26,291 nucleotides of DNA from assembly GCA_964385195.1 (NCBI GenBank), contig CAYLOC010000015.1:1-26291 (forward strand), written 5' to 3'. The translations under genes were made by a program, and so were the position numbers. Every line of letters begins with the position of its first letter. Position 1 is the first letter of the stretch. The DNA comes from CAYLOC01 sp964385195 (GTDB taxonomy: Bacteria > Actinomycetota > Actinomycetes > Propionibacteriales > Nocardioidaceae). The notes beneath the pieces were generated by a model. The model was not told the origin of the DNA and searched no databases. It saw only the letters and a list, made by a program, of their open reading frames with translations. Shown here one piece after another: positions 22,973 through 26,291 of this stretch.

Positions 22973-24112
22973 CCGGACCCCCGCGGCGGCCGCCTTCTGC
23001 AGCTGCGCCGCGGTGAGTGCGTAGCCGGTGCGTGAGTTCACCAGCGACGCGGCGAACACCATGCCCACCACCCGGCCCTGGCGGTCCACCAGCGGCCCGC
23101 CGGAGTTCCCCTCGCGTACCAGCGCGTAGACCGAGTAGGTGTCCCGGCGGACCGTGCCGTCGCCGTAGATGTCGGGGCTGCGCAGTGTCTGCTCGTCGCG
23201 GATCCGCCCGGGCTGCACGTCGTACGGGCCGTTCTCGGGATAACCCAGCACCGCGACAGGGGCGCCGGAGGCCACGTTGCTGCGGAAGTCGAGGTCGGCG
23301 GTGTCGAGCCCGGGGGCGTAGAGGACCGCGACGTCGACGTCAGGGTCGTAGTACACCACCTGCGCGGGGTAGTCACGGTGGCGGAGCCGGACCACCGGGT
23401 CGTTGACGCCGGCCACGACGTGCGCGTTGGTCATCACCCGGTGGGGGGCGTAGACGAAACCGCTGCCCTCCAGCCTCCGGTTGCAGCCCGTCGCATCCCC
23501 GAGCACCTTGACGACACTCGACCGGGCCGACCGTACTCCCGGCTTCCGCGCTATGGCCGGCTTCGGCGCCGGGACCGGCTTGATCCGTTCCGGCGCGAAC
23601 GGCTCCAGGTACCGCGGAAACGCCGGCGAGTCGACCATGTCGTTGAACGCCGACAGCAGCCGGTCCGAGCCGCCGGGCATGGCCTGGTCGACGGTGCCCA
23701 GGACGGCGGACTGCCGCACCTGCTTGTTGATCCCGGGCAGGTTGGCGCCGCTCACCGCGACGCCCAGGATCCACGCGATCACCAGCATCGCCGCCACGCT
23801 CAACGCCGCACCGCTGAGCGAGTCGACGAACTTCACCGGCCGCCATCGCACCAGGTCCCGCAGCCGACGGCCGAGGAACGCGCCGATCCCCTGGCCGAGA
23901 AAGGCACAACACAGCACCATCGCCAGCGCGAGCACCGTCAACCCCAGCCCGCGCTCGACACCGGACAGCACCAGCGGCGCGAACTTCACCCCCAGGAAGC
24001 CGCCCAGCACCAACCCGACCGTGGACGCGGCGCCGGCCAGGAACCCCTGCTGGAACCCCGACCAGGCATAGATCGCCGCGAGCACGAGCAGGACGATGTC
24101 GAGGGTGTTCAC
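22934..24112 (-). CDS. marP: MarP-type membrane-anchored periplasmic serine protease
   Basis: 392 aa. The N-terminal half is a CvpA-like region with four hydrophobic segments (about 3-20, 27-48, 57-81, 100-121). A linker leads to a chymotrypsin-fold protease domain (about 195-392). The triad is H231 (TNAHVV), D260 (DPDVDVAVL) and S337 (GNSGGP). M. tuberculosis MarP has H235, D264 and S343, nearly the same spacing. Cysteines C210 and C390 match the regulatory disulfide pair C214/C395 of that protein. MarP protects periplasmic pH homeostasis under acid stress in mycobacteria; that role is inferred here. GTG 24112 overlaps the nudL stop by 4 nt and follows GGGGAG. Confidence 0.92.
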   Translation of the reverse strand: MNTLDIVLLVLAAIYAWSGFQQGFLAGAASTVGLVLGGFLGVKFAPLVLSGVERGLGLTVLALAMVLCCAFLGQGIGAFLGRRLRDLVRWRPVKFVDSLSGAALSVAAMLVIAWILGVAVSGANLPGINKQVRQSAVLGTVDQAMPGGSDRLLSAFNDMVDSPAFPRYLEPFAPERIKPVPAPKPAIARKPGVRSARSSVVKVLGDATGCNRRLEGSGFVYAPHRVMTNAHVVAGVNDPVVRLRHRDYPAQVVYYDPDVDVAVLYAPGLDTADLDFRSNVASGAPVAVLGYPENGPYDVQPGRIRDEQTLRSPDIYGDGTVRRDTYSVYALVREGNSGGPLVDRQGRVVGMVFAASLVNSRTGYALTAAQLQKAAAAGVRSTQEVPTGACAV

Positions 24113-24807
24113 GCCCGCTCCCCGCTCGGACGGCTGTCTGGCAGGTCCCGCAGCGACCGGGACAGCGCCTCCGGCGGCAACTCCTCCACCCGGGAGACGT
24201 CCCAGGGACGCTCCCAGCCGGCGAGCGCGAACAGGCGGGACAAGATGCCCGCGGTGAAGCCCCACACCAACAGGCCGTCAACGTTGAACGCCGGCCCGGT
24301 GTGACCGGACGGATGGTGCACCATCATGCGGTTCACCGGGTCCAGCAACTCCGCAAGCGCAACGGTGTGGACAGACGCGGTCTCCGCCGGGTCGACGACG
24401 TACACCGGGCTGGGCGCGCGCCACCAGCCGAGGACCGGGGTCACGGCGAAGTCGGTGACCGGCAGCCACAGCGTCGGCAGCACCCCGAGCACCTGGACAC
24501 CGGCGGGGTCCAAGCCGGTCTCCTCCCTGGCCTCGCGTAGCGCCGTACCCACCGCGCCGCCGTCGCCCGGGTCCTCCGCCCCGCCGGGGAACGCGACCTG
24601 CCCCGCATGCGCGCGCAGGTCTGCCGCCCGCTCCAGCAACAGCACCTGCGGACCCTGCGGACCCTCGCCGAACAGCAGCAGGATCGCGGCCGGGCGCGGG
24701 GTGGCGCCCTCCGGCGGCACGAACCGGGTCAGTTGGCTCGGCTGCACCTGCGTACACACGATGCGCAGGTGCTCCAGCCAGTCCGGTCGTGCCGGTACGT
24801 CGATCAC
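24109..24807 (-). CDS. NUDIX hydrolase, CoA pyrophosphatase-like
   Basis: 232 aa. The UPF0035-type motif LLLERAADLRAHAGQVAFPGG (56-76) precedes the Nudix helix REAREETGL (91-99). That combination marks NudL/PCD1-type CoA pyrophosphatases, which split CoA into phosphopantetheine and 3',5'-ADP. The first Glu of the classic GX5E box is not in the usual place, as is common in this subgroup. GTG 24807 overlaps the tlpA stop by 4 nt (GTGA), and the stop overlaps marP the same way. Position matches Rv3672c. The substrate is inferred from the family motif. Confidence 0.87.
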   Translation of the reverse strand: MIDVPARPDWLEHLRIVCTQVQPSQLTRFVPPEGATPRPAAILLLFGEGPQGPQVLLLERAADLRAHAGQVAFPGGAEDPGDGGAVGTALREAREETGLDPAGVQVLGVLPTLWLPVTDFAVTPVLGWWRAPSPVYVVDPAETASVHTVALAELLDPVNRMMVHHPSGHTGPAFNVDGLLVWGFTAGILSRLFALAGWERPWDVSRVEELPPEALSRSLRDLPDSRPSGERA

Positions 24808-25490
24808 CGCGCACCTGCCGTGGGGGGCAGGTGCACGCCGAGCTTGGTCGTGACCAGGCGCGTGATCTGGCGCATCGACGTCAAGGCTCCGGGGTGGGTG
24901 TAGACCACGGTTCCGTCCCGGTCGACGAACAACGTCATCGGGAGCCCCTGGATGCGAAGCGGCGCCCGGGTGGCCGCCTCCGGGTCGGCGGCCTGGGGGT
25001 AGGTCATGCCGAGTTCGTCGGCGAACGCGATGGCCTTACCCGGGCGGGGATCCTGCCAGTCCACACCCAGCACGGTCAGCTTGCTGCCGGCCCGCTCGTG
25101 CAACTTCTGCAGCAGCGGGGCCTCTTCCCGGCATGGCCCGCACCACTGCGCCCAGAAGTTCAGCACGAGGGGGCCGCGCAGCCCGGCGAGGTCGACGCTG
25201 CGGCCGCCGCCGAGGCACGGGAGCGTGATCGCGGGGAGACCGTTCGCGGCCGCGGTGGCGTTGTGGTCGGACGGGGGACAGGGCGCGATCCCCGCGGCCT
25301 TCTTCGCCTGCCGCAGCTGCGGACTGTGCACCTGGGCCGGTGTGGTGTCGGGGTGGAAGGTGTACGGCGTCCCGCCGGACCCGGTAGCGCCGCCGGAGCC
25401 CGAACACGCCACGACCGTCGCAAGCAGGGTGAGCAGGATCGCGACGGAGAAGAGGCCTCGCCGTACTCCCACGACGGGGCCTCGCATCAT
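24804..25490 (-). CDS. TlpA/ResA-like thioredoxin-fold lipoprotein
   Basis: 228 aa. A signal sequence (RRGLFSVAILLTLLATVVAC) ends in a lipobox with C29, so the protein is anchored outside the cytoplasmic membrane. The thioredoxin-like domain has the active site W116-C-G-P-C120 (FWAQWCGPCREEAP) and a cis-Pro in GLPMTLFVDRDG. Two further cysteines, C71 and C92, lie before the domain and could form a structural disulfide. ATG 25490 has GAGGGGA six bases upstream. The frame opens farther upstream, but only through the intergenic spacer and the nth end. It is the second gene of the nth-tlpA-nudL-marP unit and matches Rv3673c. Likely role: thiol-disulfide exchange in the cell wall space. Confidence 0.88.
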   Translation of the reverse strand: MMRGPVVGVRRGLFSVAILLTLLATVVACSGSGGATGSGGTPYTFHPDTTPAQVHSPQLRQAKKAAGIAPCPPSDHNATAAANGLPAITLPCLGGGRSVDLAGLRGPLVLNFWAQWCGPCREEAPLLQKLHERAGSKLTVLGVDWQDPRPGKAIAFADELGMTYPQAADPEAATRAPLRIQGLPMTLFVDRDGTVVYTHPGALTSMRQITRLVTTKLGVHLPPTAGAR

Positions 25491-25557
25491 GGGGAGTCCC
25501 CTCGGACGGGCGGGCGAGGGGGGCGAGACGGGCGAGGCAGGCAGGTCCGCGCGGCCC

Positions 25558-26268
25558 TCATGCCCGCCCTCCGTCGCGGAGCAGTTTCGCGGCCTGGTCG
25601 GGATCGGTCGGGCCCTCGCCGTACGACGGGCACAACGGCGCCACCGGACAGGCACCGCACGCCGGCTTGCGGGCGTGGCAGCATCGCCGTCCGTGCCAGA
25701 TCAGGTGGTGGCTGAGCATGGTCCAGTCGCGCTTGGGGAACAGCGACCCGACCTCGGCCTCGATCTGGTCGGGGTCAGAGCGCTCGGTCCACCCCAGCCG
25801 CCGCGACAGCCGCCCGAAGTGGGTGTCGACGGTGATCCCGGGAACGTCGAACGCGTTGCCCAGGACGACGTTGGCCGTCTTCCGTCCCACGCCGGGCAGG
25901 GTCACCAGATCATCGAGGCGGCCCGGCACCTCGCCGCCGAAGGAGTCCAGGACGGCGGCGGCGATCTTGATGATCGTCCGGGTCTTGTTACGGAAGAACC
26001 CGGTCGAGGCGATGATCTGCTCGACATCGCTGGGGTCGGCGGCGGCGAGCTCGGCCGGGCCCGGGTAGCGGGCGAACAGGGTCGGGCTGACTGTGTTGAC
26101 CCGCTTGTCGGTCGTCTGGGCGGAGAGGACCGTGACGATCAACAGCTCCCACGGCGAGGTGAAGTCCAGCTCGCACCGGGCGTCGGGGTAGGTCTCGGCA
26201 AGGATGCGGTTGACGCGGCGCGCGCGGCGCACGAGGGCGGTTCGGCTGCTGTTGAACGTGGCTGGCAC
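25558..26268 (-). CDS. nth: Endonuclease III (DNA glycosylase/AP lyase)
   Basis: 236 aa base-excision repair enzyme that removes oxidised pyrimidines and cleaves the abasic site. The helix-hairpin-helix LPGVGRKTA (124-132) carries catalytic K130, and D148 lies in TVDTHFGR. The four 4Fe-4S cluster cysteines are C197, C204, C207 and C213 (C-X6-C-X2-C-X5-C). Length fits Nth. GTG 26268 is chosen with a TAGGCT box 7 nt upstream; a GGAGG also lies there, but only 2 nt from the start. It heads the operon, with a 67-bp spacer before tlpA. Confidence 0.96.
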   Translation of the reverse strand: MPATFNSSRTALVRRARRVNRILAETYPDARCELDFTSPWELLIVTVLSAQTTDKRVNTVSPTLFARYPGPAELAAADPSDVEQIIASTGFFRNKTRTIIKIAAAVLDSFGGEVPGRLDDLVTLPGVGRKTANVVLGNAFDVPGITVDTHFGRLSRRLGWTERSDPDQIEAEVGSLFPKRDWTMLSHHLIWHGRRCCHARKPACGACPVAPLCPSYGEGPTDPDQAAKLLRDGGRA

Positions 26269-26275
26269 ATCCTCC

Positions 26276-26281
26276 AGCCTA
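26276..26281 (-). promoter_or_regulatory. -10 box TAGGCT for nth operon
   Basis: TAGGCT on the minus strand ends 7 nt before the GTG start of nth. It is the fifth example in the window of this hexamer at 6-8 nt from a start. The -35 region lies outside the window. Confidence 0.55.
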
Positions 26282-26291
26282 CGGATCCCCG

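Overview
High-GC window from an actinomycete (Actinomycetota). This rests on base composition, GTG/TTG starts, a mycothiol-type DinB protein, a MarP-type periplasmic protease, and two actinobacterial RNA loci. The order or genus cannot be fixed from the sequence. It is chromosomal. No integrase, transposase, CRISPR array, tRNA or rRNA was seen. A 100-base N run (5387-5486) marks a scaffold gap.

Left conserved block (160-6257). A minus-strand Flp/Tad pilus assembly operon runs ssd-tadA-tadB-tadC; any pilin genes would lie off the left edge, and bases 1-159 show no convincing gene. Upstream of ssd is a 6C-type small RNA with unusually many C-rich loops, then a divergent HAD-IB phosphatase gene. 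A structured intergenic region in the position of the mycobacterial Ms1/MTS2823 (6S-like) RNA follows and is cut by the gap. The block ends with a Fic-fold protein whose active site is destroyed. The gene order matches M. tuberculosis Rv3657c-Rv3662c as I recall it.

Middle accessory block (6309-21468). It contains a SAM methyltransferase, a DinB/mycothiol-type protein, a four-helix small membrane protein, and a probable efflux cassette. The cassette is an ArsR-like repressor divergent from an MFS exporter, which is translationally coupled to two ABC exporter half-transporters. Next come a PadR regulator coupled to a polytopic membrane protein, a MocR regulator divergent from a PNPOx-like flavoprotein, a SigE-family sigma factor coupled to a membrane-anchored beta-propeller protein (probable anti-sigma), and an APC-type amino-acid permease.

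Right conserved block (21552-26268). It contains a holin-X-like membrane protein and an alpha/beta hydrolase on the plus strand, facing a minus-strand operon nth-tlpA-nudL-marP whose last three genes overlap by 4 nt. This matches M. tuberculosis Rv3669-Rv3674c. MarP keeps its catalytic triad and the two cysteines of its known disulfide, and is cotranscribed with an extracytoplasmic thioredoxin-like lipoprotein.

A recurrent signal is the hexamer TAGGCT/TAGCCT placed 6-8 nt before the start codon of five unrelated genes. It is best read as a -10 box giving leaderless transcripts. I found no clearly new multi-gene system. The most interesting items are the multi-C-loop 6C RNA, the gap-interrupted 6S-like RNA locus, the dead Fic protein, the hydrolase lacking its nucleophile, and several repeat-bearing divergent promoters.
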